Below, one piece after another: positions 50,221 to 60,278 of a DNA stretch of 64,000 nt (position 1 is its first letter; the number at the start of each line of letters is the position of its first letter). The DNA lies in assembly GCA_010157825.1 (NCBI GenBank), contig VFSE01000164.1, positions 17,501-81,500 on the forward strand, read 5' to 3'. The notes beneath the pieces were generated by a model. The model was not told the origin of the DNA. It searched no databases and saw nothing but the letters and a program-made list of their open reading frames with translations. The position numbers were made by a program, and so were the translations under genes. The stretch is from Vickermania ingenoplastis (Eukaryota; Euglenozoa; Kinetoplastea; Trypanosomatida; Trypanosomatidae).

Positions 50221-51308
50221 ATAATAAAAAGGAAGAATACAAAAACGACTCGAAACACACTAGTTAGACAAGAGTGTGTCTGTGGGTGTGGAGAGACGTT
50301 CAGCGTAGGCTGGCGGTGGGGCTGGGAAAGCCGCTGTACTGCTGTACTGGTGAAGGATGGCTCGCGTCGTGTGGAAATTTTTTGACGAAGAAACCCTTTA
50401 AAAAAAAAAAAACGGTATGAGGAGTGATGCCCCCTAATAACTGGTTCTGGTTACCGCTGATGAGGACACCGTTAGGTTGTTGTGTTCACACAGCTCGTAC
50501 GTGGGTCTACTATTTTCTTTCACGGTTTCGACAACTTATTTCTGTCTCCCGTGTGTTGAAAAAAAACGACACCAAAAAAAAAAAAAAGAGGAAGAGCGAG
50601 AGAAAACTAAATAAGGAGGAGGAATAATAACTAGTATAATATATAGTTATCTATAGTAATATATGCCAACGAAAAAAAAAGTAGTAGAAGCAGTAAAACT
50701 AGTGTAGGGGGGGGGGGAGAAACAATATATAGTTTGCAATATAAGACGTAACGCAGAACAAGAAAAGAAAAGGAAAGAGAAGGAAACCACAACACAATCA
50801 CAAATAGAGCAGAGAGAGTAAAAAAAAAAAAAAAAAATGGAAAGGATAAGTGAAAAAAAAAAAAACGGGAGGAGAGGGGAGAGGGGTCTGTCTTTACCAA
50901 CGCAGGGGGCGTTCAGTAATAAGCAACCGTAAAGAAGGTGAGGAGTAAAGGCGGTGCTTCGCTGTGTGGCTTTCAGGGTTCAGGGGGCAGTACGAAGAGG
51001 TGGGGAAATGAACACACCGCGCGAGACGCGTCGTCTGCCGCTGCCACGAATAAACGTTGAAAGCGCTCCAGGCACCTCAATTAAATGTGGAGGTGGAGAA
51101 CAAGATGTGAAGAGAGGAGGAGAGGGATATCGAGCAAACGCACAACAACAAAAAAAAAAAAAACGATTATCTTCCTAGAGAGCTGTACTGCAGCTATACT
51201 GCGGAGGAACACAAATACGATGAATAACACGTATTCTATAGTATACTACACTCGTAAGCAGGACTGCTAGCTCGTAAGTGTGACGTATTCTATAGATAGT
51301 AAGCCAAG

Positions 51309-51346
51309 AAGGATAACAAAGGGTCCTCTGTTTCTTTGTTATCCTT
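51309..51346. repeat. Inverted repeat, 13-bp perfect stem
   Basis: AAGGATAACAAAG (51309-51321) and its exact reverse complement (51334-51346) flank a 12-base loop. Nearby direct repeats of CTCGTAAG and CGTATTCTATAG (51228-51296) add to the structure of this stretch. Confidence 0.85.
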
Positions 51347-52047
51347 GAAAATTTGAACGTGTCTCTGCTACTGCCCGGCTCTCGTTGCTTTTCCTTTTCA
51401 AGTTTGTTTGTTTTTTTCTTTTTTTTTTTCTTTTTTTTTTCTTTTTCCTTCTACGTGATACGGTGTAGTCGATCCGAGCAGTGAAGGGGGGGAGGGGGGG
51501 GGGGGGGACGGCAGCTGGGATGTCCGTCTGCTCTCTAACACAAAAGCTTTGGCGGTAATCGGGCATGGGTGAGGCGAGAGGAAGAAATAACAAACAGGGG
51601 AGGGAGAGGGAGGAAGGGAGAGGGAGAAGGAGGGGAGGAGGGGAGGAGGGGAGGAGACGGATTTGAACAGTCAGCGCTGACAGCCCTGGTACAGAGGATG
51701 GGCATGGGCATAGGCATACATCTGTCGTCTCAACATGTGTGTGTGGAGAGAATGCAGTGAAAAATAAATAGTAGTAGTCTATGAATTTATTATTCTTCTC
51801 GTTGTGTGCTGATGTTCTTCTGGATCCTCTCTCCTCATGAGAGAGCCAGGAGCCAGCGCAGCGCAGCGCAATGTAGAATAATCGAGAAGGTGGAGGAGGT
51901 GGAGGTGGAGGTGGAGGAGGAGGTGCATGCGCACGACCTTCGGGCTCCTCAAAGGAGGTGCCGCCACGCCAACGGGGCAGACGACTGAGATGACTTTTTT
52001 TCTCCCAGCGAGTTCGTCAAGGCCTGGGACCCTGGCCACGTCACGGC

Positions 52048-53542
52048 TTACGCCACTTCGTGGAGCATCACCTCCGCCCCGCAGGCAGCGAGCGACACGA
52101 TGGGCGGCGAGGACGACGCCCTAACTAAATGCGCTACTTGGTGGGGCATCAACGCGCCGCTGTCCTTGCGTGCAGCTGTAATGGTGGCGGTGGCGGTGGC
52201 GGTGGCGGTGGCTCGCACACGCCGCCACGGCCCAGCCGCGAAGCTCTCCGGCCGCACCAACTGCACGCCGCTGGCCGCCGAGTCGGCGTCTGCCAGTGGG
52301 AAGGCGAGCTGGTCGCCCACCCACGAGCCCCGCCAAACGCTCAGGCGAGCCTCACCAGCCTCCTCGTCCGTCGGTGACGCTCGGTGCTGCCCTGCGCCAA
52401 GGAGGCTCAGTCGAGAGCGGACGCGCCCCTCGTCGCTCGGCGCAAACGGAGTTGTGTCGAGCCACACCGCCTCCGGTCGGCGGCCGCTCAACACGCCGAC
52501 AGCAGCAGGGTGATGGACGGCCAGGTTGGTCGCGTCAGTGCTGGTGGCGCTCGCCCCCACCCGTCGCGGGGGGCGGGGATCGACGAGGATATCAGTGACA
52601 GGCCCCTTCCCCAGCCACATCTCAGCCAGCGGCGCGGTGCCCCCGGAGCGCAGGTCGAGCCACCGCACCGACCCGCAGGCGTCCCCGGCAAAGATTTGGT
52701 CGGCCCTTGCTCGGCTGCTGTTGCTGGTGCGGCTGCCAGCAGCCGAGCACAGAGAAGTGACCGGGAGCCCGAGCTTCAACGAGGTCTCTACACGGCCGCT
52801 GCGCAGGTCGTACACCACCACCAGACCGTCGTCGCCACCGTAGCAGACGATGTCGCCGTCGCGGTTGGGAAGGGCGACCACCGCATTGAGCACTGGAAAA
52901 GGCGCAGCGGCACGACTGGGCTCGCTGGAGGCGTTGGCCGGGTGGCCAGATCGAGTGCGCCGCCTGCTGCTGTTGCTGCTGGCGGAGGACAACCAGCTAG
53001 CGACGTTCATACTGAGGTAGGGCGGCGGTCCGCTCTGTGGCTGTCGATTCGGGTTGCCGCTGCTGCTCCCCCCCCCCTCCAGGCCGGAGCCCCCCCTGCG
53101 GCGGTGGATCGTGTCGACGCGCTCCCCGCGCCGCACATCCCAGATGGTCACTTCGTTGTTGCCCTGGGCGGCGGCGAGCAGCGGCCGGCCGGCGAGGAAA
53201 CACAAGTCGAGTACCGCTGGGCCGCCGCTCTGCATGGCACACACGTTGGCGCACGGGCAGCGCGTGCCGAGAGCGGGCAGGGGGAGGGAGGGGGGCCGAT
53301 GGGGTTGAAGGGCTCTCGGCCGCAGCGGGGTTGTACTGCCACACCAGCATGCGGCCGTCCGCATCGCAGGTGGCGAAGACGCCGTCGTGGTCCGTGCTGG
53401 AGGCGGCGCCGAGAACGTCCGCCTCGTGGCCGAGCAGGCTCCAGGATCCGAGGGTTCGTGGTTTGCTAGCTCCATCGGCTGCGGTGGGCAGGGCCACGGT
53501 CCCTGCTTCACCAGATGCCGTATGAGAGAGTGTGAGGGCCAT
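52048..53542 (-). CDS. WD40-repeat protein resembling U5 snRNP 40K (one frameshift)
   Basis: This beta-propeller protein may be the U5-40K subunit of the spliceosome. The ATG is at 53542 (MALTLSHTAS). The first blade reads LLGHEADVLGAASSTDHDG and continues to MLVWQYN. The frame changes at a run of six G on the plus strand (53290-53295); five would give one open frame of about 497 aa. Later blades are NNEVTIWDVRRGERV, DDGLVVVYDLRSGRV and GDACGSVRWLDLRSGG. The order and spacing (GDDGxVxxYDLR, then a blade with QIFAGDACGSVRWLDLR) recall SNRNP40. The C-terminal third is weakly propeller-like. A Gly/Ser-rich insert sits around 145-190. Generic WD40 scaffold function remains possible. Confidence 0.7.
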
Positions 53543-54029
53543 CACCGACGGGGCGGGCGAAGAGATGGCGAGTCCGCAGTGGAGTCGGGTGGGCGCACAC
53601 GTGTAGAGCCCTGTGGCTTATGGCTTATGGCTTCGTCTAACAGCGATGAGATGATAAGTGAAAGGAGCAATAAAGAAAGAGGAGGAGAGGGAGAGGAACA
53701 TCCGATACGATGATGATACAGTAGTCCACTATTTCCCTCTTCGAGGCACACGGCTCACAGTGTTCTTGTTCTTGTTCTTGTTGTTGATTTTAATTGTTTG
53801 GTTGGTTTGGCTGCTGCTTCGCGCTGGAATGGTGGAGAGGAGCGGCTGTGCCTCGGATTCTGTGTCTCGGAAACGCACCGCCAGCTTCTCTGCTGAAACT
53901 GAAAGGTGTGTCGGTGGGTAGGTTGGTGGGTGTGAAGTAGTATCTAATCTGCGTGTGTGGGACACCAGGGGGTCTGTTGCTCGCCTCACAGCAGGAGATG
54001 AGATGAGGAGGAAAGGGGGGGGTAGACCG
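53543..54029. other. Intergenic region
   Basis: It includes a TTCTTG repeat at 53761-53785 and a GA-rich plus-strand tract (53660-53700) that reads as polypyrimidine for the WD40 gene. No gene is seen. Confidence 0.4.
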
Positions 54030-54485
54030 CTAGCTCCACTTGGCCAGCAGCTGATCCACATCGTCCAGCCCTACAAGAAACTGGTCGTTCAGAAACTGCT
54101 TCAGCGCATCGCCACTGAGGCCGTCGCCGTGCTCGAGGAGCTTCCGCTCTCGTGCTTCCGCCGTCTCGTCCCTCACCTCGTGCTGCTCGTCGTCGCCCTC
54201 GCCCTCGCTGTCGGCCCGCGCCTTTTCATAGGCGTCGTGTCGTGCCGGCAATGAAGATGACCCCATGGAGGCGGACGGGTGGTCAACGCCGCCGGCGCCT
54301 TGAAGTTGAAGGAGGTCGTCGGCCAGCATGGCCGTCCCACGCCTGGGCCGCTTGGTCTCGGGTCGTGGCGGGGTGATGGCGTCGTCGCCCACCAGTGCGG
54401 GGCTGGCAGGGGTGGCGAGGTGCCGTGGGGGCGGCGTGGTGAGTGTACGCTCTCTCTTTTGCGAAGCCCGGGAGGCGCTGCCCAT
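54030..54485 (-). CDS. Small acidic hypothetical protein, 151 aa
   Basis: The family is not recognised. The N-terminal 50 residues are basic and proline-rich with a nuclear-localisation-like cluster (PETKRPRRGTAM). The middle and C-terminal parts are acidic and helical (KARADSEGEGDDEQHEVRDE), ending with GLDDVDQLLAKWS. No membrane segment. The ATG at 54485 is preceded by UTR-like sequence. The compact size and the NLS-like motif suggest a nuclear protein; this is inference. Confidence 0.6.
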   Translation of the reverse strand: MGSASRASQKRERTLTTPPPRHLATPASPALVGDDAITPPRPETKRPRRGTAMLADDLLQLQGAGGVDHPSASMGSSSLPARHDAYEKARADSEGEGDDEQHEVRDETAEARERKLLEHGDGLSGDALKQFLNDQFLVGLDDVDQLLAKWS

Positions 54486-54931
54486 CTTGTTTGATCCTCA
54501 AGAGGTCGTTGAGAGGCTCTATGGATTTATATATCGGAGAGGTCGACGGAATGAGGAGGACTAGAAGAGAGAAATCTACGTGTGTTTATAAAGTTGTTTG
54601 TTTGTACCTATGGATCCGAGTGAAATGAAACATGGCGCACAAGAGAGGACAATGACTATTCAAATTGCACACGTTAAGCCAGAGAGAGCAGCAGCAGCAG
54701 CAACAACATGAGGCAAGTGTGTGTGTGTGTGGGGGGGGTCTTCTTCTCTATTCGTTGGTTTTTGTTGTTTTGTTCTGTTTTTGGTTTTCATCTTTCTCTC
54801 CTCCCCAACACCGTCCTGCCTGTTCAGTGTTGCTGCGTGACGTTTGTTTGATGGCAGTGTCGCCATTGATTTCTCTCCCGAGTCGTAAGAGCGAATTCCC
54901 AGGTCACTTCTTTCTGTGGAGTTTAGAGGGG
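54486..54931. other. Intergenic region
   Basis: It contains a GCA/ACA-rich stretch (54691-54712), a GT repeat with a G run (54716-54739) and T-rich tracts on the plus strand. No gene is seen. Confidence 0.4.
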
Positions 54932-54971
54932 AAAAAAAAAAAAAAAGGGGGGGGGGGGGGGGGGGGGGGGG
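54932..54971. repeat. A15-G25 homopolymer block touching a stop codon
   Basis: Fifteen A (54932-54946) are followed by twenty-five G (54947-54971). On the coding strand this is C25 then T15 starting at the base directly after the TAA stop of the 54972-55544 gene. Confidence 0.9.
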
Positions 54972-55544
54972 TTAATCGTGATGATAGCCCGTCGAAACAT
55001 TCTTATCCCTTTGGTACATGCGCTCCATCTTGGTGGTGTTGGCCGGCAGCGTGGCGAATCGACTCGGCTTCCAGCGTGCCTTCGTCGTGATCTGCGGCCC
55101 CATGAGACCCACATTACAGCATAAGCGTTTGACGGGCCTGTGGTGGTACCCGCAGAGCTGCAGCTTGTCCTCCATCAGATATCGTGTGATGATGTGCACG
55201 CCGTCCTTCTCCACGCGGTCGAACGGGGCGAACCGGGTGTCCCACGGCTCCACTCGGCGCGTGGCGCTGAAGTCTACGTAGGCGCGCAGACTATCCGCCA
55301 GCACGCGGTGCCGATCGAGGAGGTACTCATCTCTCCACTTCTGCGCCTTTTCATGGAAGCCGGTACCAACCTTCGGCCGCTTTTTAGGCTTCGACCAGAA
55401 ACGGCGCGGCTCCACCACAGCGCCGGCGCTCCATGAAGAACCGGCAAGGCCACCGCCGGCGCTCCATGAAGAACGGCCGAAGAGCAAATTGGAGGACGCT
55501 GCGACTACACGAAGCGCCGCCCGTGGGGGTGGCGTGGACAGCAT
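54972..55544 (-). CDS. Probable mitochondrial protein, 190 aa
   Basis: I do not recognise the family. The N-terminus (MLSTPPPRAALRVVAASSNL) is basic, hydroxylated and free of acidic residues, as expected of a mitochondrial presequence. A duplicated segment SSWSAG (about 25-31 and 36-41) lies before a basic stretch PRRFWSKPKKRPKVG. The rest is a compact soluble domain with conserved-looking aromatic and Cys residues (KLQLCGYHHRPVKRLCCNVG). The overall look (short, basic, presequence) is that of a mitoribosomal or mitochondrial RNA-processing protein, but no motif proves it. The stop is followed at once by the C25T15 tract. Confidence 0.7.
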   Translation of the reverse strand: MLSTPPPRAALRVVAASSNLLFGRSSWSAGGGLAGSSWSAGAVVEPRRFWSKPKKRPKVGTGFHEKAQKWRDEYLLDRHRVLADSLRAYVDFSATRRVEPWDTRFAPFDRVEKDGVHIITRYLMEDKLQLCGYHHRPVKRLCCNVGLMGPQITTKARWKPSRFATLPANTTKMERMYQRDKNVSTGYHHD

Positions 55545-55963
55545 AAGGATCTCCTGTTGAAAAAAAAAAAAGGCTTCGCCAAGGCCAATATATATATTGG
55601 CAACTGCTACAACAATGATGTCATTAAAATACGAGCAGAAAGAAATAAAAATTATAATAATTATAAACGAAGGAGAAACCGAAGCGTTAACTTACAGATG
55701 TAGAGTACTAGCTACTCAATTGCTGCAGGGAGAACGGATAGAGAGAGACGCACTCGCCCTCAATGTGTGGCACCATACTTATACTATACTTCTCATTTGT
55801 CGTTGTTGTTGTTTTGTTTGTTTGTTTGTTTGTTTGTTTGTTAAGATGGCGAGTAAGGAGTCAAGGAAAAAAAAAAGGAGGAGGGAGGAGGGGGATCTTC
55901 TTCGTCCCGTCACCGCCTGGTGCTGGAGGGTGGCCTTCTCCCTTCGTTTGTCTGCCCGCAGGC
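55545..55963. other. Intergenic region
   Basis: It has an A12 run at 55560-55571 just upstream of the previous gene (T12 on the coding strand, a splice-tract candidate), a GTTT repeat (55810-55843) and an A-rich stretch at 55866-55876. No gene is seen. Confidence 0.4.
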
Positions 55964-56632
55964 TCAGACCCCTAGTCGCTGCTCCAGCTCTCGCAACCGG
56001 GCCTTGGTCGCCTCCAGCTCGCGGCGCATGGCGGCCGCCTCCTCCGCACTGAGAGATCCGTCCGCCCCACGGGCGGCGGCGGCAGGGCCCGGCGGCGGCG
56101 GCTCTGTCTTCTCTCTTGTCTGCGGGGTACCCTCCTGCGGTGGGGCAGGGAAGCGCCGCTCCATGGCCCGCTCTATCCGCGCCTTCTCCGCCAGCTTCGC
56201 GTCGATCTTCCGCCTGTAGGCCTCTCGCACTGCCTCTTTCAGCATCTCCGCCGCGGCGTTCTCGCGCTCCTCCTCTACGGTTGCGGCAAGGGCTGCGGCC
56301 ATCGGGTCCTCCGGTGTGGGCAGCCGAGCAAAGAAATCGTCAATGGTGCGGCTTACCTTGGCGCGGTAGGCAGCGTCCGCCTCCGGGCTCTCCATGTGGC
56401 CTATCTCCTGCGAGAGCGGCGGGGCAGCGCCGCTGGGGTCGCAGACGTCCATTATCGATGACCGCTGCGCCGCCTCTGCCCGGGCAGCCTCCATCAAGAC
56501 CTCTCGTTGAATGCAGTCCATCGTCAGTGAGCGAGTGGCGTGGAGGTGAGCAGATGGGCCATACGGCGCCGTCTTGACGGGGATAGTGGTCAAGCGCCGC
56601 CAGGGACGAAGAGAGCCAACGGAGCGCTGCAT
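55964..56632 (-). CDS. Probable mitochondrial coiled-coil protein, 222 aa
   Basis: The first ATG is at 56632 (MQRSVGSLRPWRRLTTIPVK), and the leader is arginine-rich without acidic residues, fitting a mitochondrial presequence. The body is Ala/Glu/Arg-rich and helical (EERENAAAEMLKEAVREAYR, KIDAKLAEKARIERAMERRF). A Pro/Gly linker (PPPPGPAAAARG) leads to a C-terminal coiled coil (AAAMRRELEATKARLRELEQ). There is no known domain. Function unknown; a role in a mitochondrial complex is inference. Confidence 0.7.
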   Translation of the reverse strand: MQRSVGSLRPWRRLTTIPVKTAPYGPSAHLHATRSLTMDCIQREVLMEAARAEAAQRSSIMDVCDPSGAAPPLSQEIGHMESPEADAAYRAKVSRTIDDFFARLPTPEDPMAAALAATVEEERENAAAEMLKEAVREAYRRKIDAKLAEKARIERAMERRFPAPPQEGTPQTREKTEPPPPGPAAAARGADGSLSAEEAAAMRRELEATKARLRELEQRLGV

Positions 56633-57710
56633 CACCCCGTTTCTGTTTCTTTATTCTTTTCTTTTTCTTTTTTTTTCCTTTTTTTTTGTCGTCTGTCAAC
56701 CAGAAGAAACAAATAAGTCAAGTCAAGTAAAGAGGAGCGCGGGAAGGGCAGTATGAGTATGGAAGGCGGGGAAGGGGGAGGCACACGCTGCGTCCCATAT
56801 GAGAGTCTGTACAGAGGGGCCTCGTGAGCAGAGCAGACACTGATGGAATAAAGAGGGCAGCGAGGAACATATATTATAGTATACGTGTCATTTCTTTTTT
56901 TTTTTTTGGGGTGGGGAAGTTGCATCTTTTGTCATGGTCATACGGCATGAGAAGAAAACGAAAAAAAAAAAAAACAGCAGAGGAATAATAATCGTCGCAG
57001 GGAAGACAAATGAAAATAAAATGAAGAAATTTAAGAAATTGAAGAAATGCGTTGGAGCGATAGCCCAAAGATACACATGCTGACGCCGCTCCCCTCTGTC
57101 TGTGGTGTCTTCCGCTGAAATGAAGCGGAGATTACCACAGAACGGCCAGAGAGAAGATCCTCCTTTGCTTTGCTTTGCTTCTCTTCTCTCTCTCTCTATC
57201 TCTCTCTCTCTCAACGGAAAGATGGAATGACCGAGGGAGAGGGGGGGATTGGGCAACACAGAGGGCGTGTGAACAACGTAAAAAAGAGGAGAAGAAGAGT
57301 GCGCGTTCTCATAGAAGCAAAGAGAAGCGTGTGAAGAAAAAACGAAAAATAGAAATAATAATAAGAATAATAATAAACAGAGCAAAGAAATACTTTGAAG
57401 GGTGGGAACGGTAAAGAGGCACGGGGGACCCTGGATCATGAGTGAGGCGCTGAGTGGCGCCGAGTTTGCCAAGAAGCAGTTGAGTTTGTCCGCCACGCCA
57501 AGTCGAGCAATTGTAATTTGCAGGAAATCGATCGTGACACACCGCTGGCTGGCTCGTACTCGTCGTGTGATACAGTAGTGATGAGGTAGAGGTGGAGTAT
57601 TGGCCAAGCAGCGGCGTGATCAACGGGGATTCCAATTCGTAGGGTTGGCTCTGTCTCTCGCAGTGTGACACCATCATCACCACCCCTCTTTCCCCCTTTC
57701 CCTCTTTCTG
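56633..57710. other. Intergenic region, about 1.1 kb
   Basis: It includes T-rich tracts (56645-56690, 56891-56909), an A15 run (56960-56974), a CT repeat (57178-57213) and an AATAATA-rich stretch (57353-57375). ORFs are low-complexity and not credible. Confidence 0.45.
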
Positions 57711-59333
57711 TTACGGCTTCTGCTTCTTCTCTCTTTCCAGCTCACTGGGCAGCTGCCCGAGCGCGACCCATGCGTTCCACGCCTTGGGCTCGGCGAGCAG
57801 CCGGAGCTGCGGATGCACCTGCTTGACGTCCACTGTGCAGTCCATACCGAGCTCGTGTCGGGAGGCAGGGGCGCGAGACCCGGAGCCACCAGAGCGTGGC
57901 GGTGATGGCGATGTGGAAGATGGTGCGCCAGCGGGATCGCGATGCATCCCCTTTGGGGTGCCGGTGTGTTTTGGTGCCACGCTCGGGGGGAGGTCGCGTA
58001 GGTTGTGAAAGAGGGCCTCGCTGCCGTAGCCCAGCACGCAGTAGCCCGGGCAGGGATGCAGCACCCGGCACCACAGGGTCCGACACGGGTTGAGCTGTCG
58101 CTGCTCCGCCGGCCGCCGATCCGTCCCGAGCTCATTCACGTGCGAGACCATCACCAGTGGGTGCACAAAGATAATTGCCCCGTAGCGCAGCACGTGGGTG
58201 ACGATGGCGAGGCGGTCCGGCCGGGCTCTCACGTTAACGCCCACATCCTTGGCACGCATCATGAGTGGCAGCCCCAGTGCGACGCCGCCTGGTAGGGACG
58301 CCAGAGAGGCCGCGGCGCCGGGGAGGCGCGGCACATCCGTCCAGGCGAGCCGCCGGAAGGCATCGTCCAGCGCGGGGCGGGCGAGGAGCTCGGCCGCCCC
58401 GGGGCGGTCCACAGCCGCCTTGGTCAGCATCTCCATTACGAGGTCCCCCAGCTCTGTGGGGTACCCAAAGTAGGACGAGGGGTTGGGGGGCTGGTGCGTT
58501 CCAATGAGCTCTCGCAGCGCCTCCTCCGAGTCGCTGTGGAAAGGGAGGGTGCCGCCAGACATCACGGCGTAGAGGCACACGCCGAGGCTCCAGACATCCG
58601 TGTTGAGGCTGTAGGCCTGGCCGCGGATCATCTCCGGAGAGAAGTACACCGCCGTGCCGTGCGAGTGGTAGGACAGGTCTCCCTGGCTTGAGACGCTCTT
58701 GCTGCAGCCGAAGTCGGCGATCTTCACCACCCAGCGCTGCGGCCACGGCGGCCCTGCAGCACCTCTAGGGGGAGCGCAGCAGGCCGCAGGGCTCGCTGGT
58801 CGCTCACCCGCTCCATCTTGCTCTTCTTCATCGTCGACGGCAATGGCGTCGACATCGGCGTCGTCGTCGTTGTTGCTTCGCCGCACCACCTCCACCTTGT
58901 CGGGGTCGTGCAGCAGGATATTTCCCAGTTTGATGTCGCGATGGAAGATGCAGTGGGCGTGCACGTGTGTCAAGCCCATGAGCAGCTGTACCATCAGGTC
59001 GCACAGCAGCTCTTTAGATACAGGAGCGTGGCGATGTACAAAGTCTTCCAGATCCCCGCCGTTGCAGTATTCGGTGAGGAGGTACAGCCGCGAGTCCCAA
59101 GGGTCCACCCAGGTCTGAAAGAAGCGAACAACATGCTCGCAGCGAAGCCGCTTCAAATTTTCCACCTCTCGCAAGGGTCGCATGTCGAATTGGCTGCCAC
59201 GGTTCTTCACCTTGACGGCCCGCACCGCATTTGCCCGGTACTCAAACGAACGGTATACCTCACCCTCTTGCCCGCCCTTGAGCAGCTTGTCTACCATGAC
59301 ATGCCCGCTGAGAAGGCTCTTGTGCTCTAGCAT
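57711..59333 (-). CDS. Ser/Thr protein kinase with C-terminal SH3b-like region, 540 aa
   Basis: The kinase domain (about 8-325) looks active. It has a glycine loop GGQEGEV (20-26), Lys41 in RAVKVKN, Glu57 of helix C, catalytic HRDIKLGNIL (131-140), DFG (207-209), GTAVYFSPE (226-234) and DVWSLG (246-251). An acidic, low-complexity insert (about 144-198) separates the catalytic loop from DFG. The overall pattern is near the NEK/AGC-like region of the kinome; NEK is my best guess. After the domain, residues 366-445 read VNVRARPDRLAIVTHVLRYG, then LWCRVLHPCPGYCVLGYG. That follows the V-N-V-R ... V-x-x-L-x-x-G ... W-x-x-V ... G-Y-V layout of SH3b domains. The C-terminal 90 residues are Ser/Pro-rich and then helical. 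Confidence 0.88.
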   Translation of the reverse strand: MLEHKSLLSGHVMVDKLLKGGQEGEVYRSFEYRANAVRAVKVKNRGSQFDMRPLREVENLKRLRCEHVVRFFQTWVDPWDSRLYLLTEYCNGGDLEDFVHRHAPVSKELLCDLMVQLLMGLTHVHAHCIFHRDIKLGNILLHDPDKVEVVRRSNNDDDADVDAIAVDDEEEQDGAGERPASPAACCAPPRGAAGPPWPQRWVVKIADFGCSKSVSSQGDLSYHSHGTAVYFSPEMIRGQAYSLNTDVWSLGVCLYAVMSGGTLPFHSDSEEALRELIGTHQPPNPSSYFGYPTELGDLVMEMLTKAAVDRPGAAELLARPALDDAFRRLAWTDVPRLPGAAASLASLPGGVALGLPLMMRAKDVGVNVRARPDRLAIVTHVLRYGAIIFVHPLVMVSHVNELGTDRRPAEQRQLNPCRTLWCRVLHPCPGYCVLGYGSEALFHNLRDLPPSVAPKHTGTPKGMHRDPAGAPSSTSPSPPRSGGSGSRAPASRHELGMDCTVDVKQVHPQLRLLAEPKAWNAWVALGQLPSELEREKKQKP

Positions 59334-59428
59334 GCGGTAGGGGGAAAAAGATAGGCCCTAAGCAAAAAGATGAGAGTAGCGCCAAAGAGCGAGCAACGGA
59401 ATGATGATGATGATGATAGGTATATATC

Positions 59429-59454
59429 TGTGTGTGTGTGTGTGTGTGTGTGTG
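59429..59454. repeat. GT dinucleotide microsatellite
   Basis: Thirteen TG units in the leader region of the kinase gene, about 100 bases upstream of its ATG. Confidence 0.9.
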
Positions 59455-60057
59455 AGGAAGAATAGGAGGAAGGAGGGGCTTACTACTTCTTTCCACTGGA
59501 GCCGAAGGAATCCACGTTAGGCTTAGGGTGTTGGCTTAGGTTTAGAGTTGAGTTCTTGAGGTCCGCAAAAGAAAGAGGAGGGAGTTCAATATTAAGGCGG
59601 AGGTACACAGAAATCTTTTTGTGTGTCTTCTTTTTTTTTCTTTTTTTTAAGGGGGTTCTCTCTGAGCAGTCTCTGCGGCAACCGGAGTGCCCGAGCGGCG
59701 TCAGGGAAAGGGCGAAGTCGAAGAAGAGAAAGAGGAGAGATGCTGAGGTCATTGAGACGAATAGGGGGGGGGGGGGAGCAGTTGCTGAGTGGGAGGGTCG
59801 CGGGACGACCGGCGCTGCTTTGAGGCCGCAAGATAAGACAGGGTGAGCGCCGCAGGAGGGGGGCTCTGGTTCCTGCAGGGTGTTGGTCAAATGCGCGCAG
59901 CTTCTGTGGGGATATATACGGCAACCAGAGCTGGCGGAGAAGAGGAGGGGATGTAAACAATTTAAAAAAGAGAGAGAGGTGAGTAGCAGAAGAGGACCTT
60001 AGGGTGCCGGGTTGTGTGGGTGGGTGTTGCGTGAAGATGACACATGATATGGTGCTG

Positions 60058-60059
60058 AA

Positions 60060-60094
<35 letters not shown>
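60058..60094. repeat. AAT triplet microsatellite
   Basis: About twelve uninterrupted AAT/ATA units. Confidence 0.9.
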
Positions 60095-60095
<1 letters not shown>

Positions 60096-60278
60096 TTGTA
60101 CTTCACCGAGCAAATAAGCAACTCAAAATATAGTACTTGTGGTAGGGACGCTGTTCAGCTTTCGAGATGCGCGAAGCTTTTTATTTATTCCGTGTGGGAG
60201 TATCAGCCACACGTGTGTGGGGATGTGGATGGTGCCGCTCCCATGGGAAGGTGTTGCTGCTGCTGCTGCTGCTGCTTG

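Larger units (their letters stand above)
49303..52047. other. 2.7 kb intergenic region
   Basis: No credible gene. It is dense in A runs on the plus strand (49411-49428, 49587-49600, 50399-50412, 50821-50837), AAAT and AAT repeats (50167-50220) and a T/C-rich tract (51400-51446). It also has a G-rich run (51484-51508), a perfect 13-bp-stem inverted repeat (51309-51346) and GGAGGT repeats (51890-51925). The A/GA tracts near 49411-49440 may serve splicing of the CCCH gene. Confidence 0.45.
59334..60278. other. Intergenic region
   Basis: It contains an ATG/TGA repeat and GT repeat (59401-59454), T-rich tracts (59628-59648), a G13 run (59765-59777), an AAT repeat (60058-60094) and a GCT repeat (60255-60275). 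No credible gene. Confidence 0.45.
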
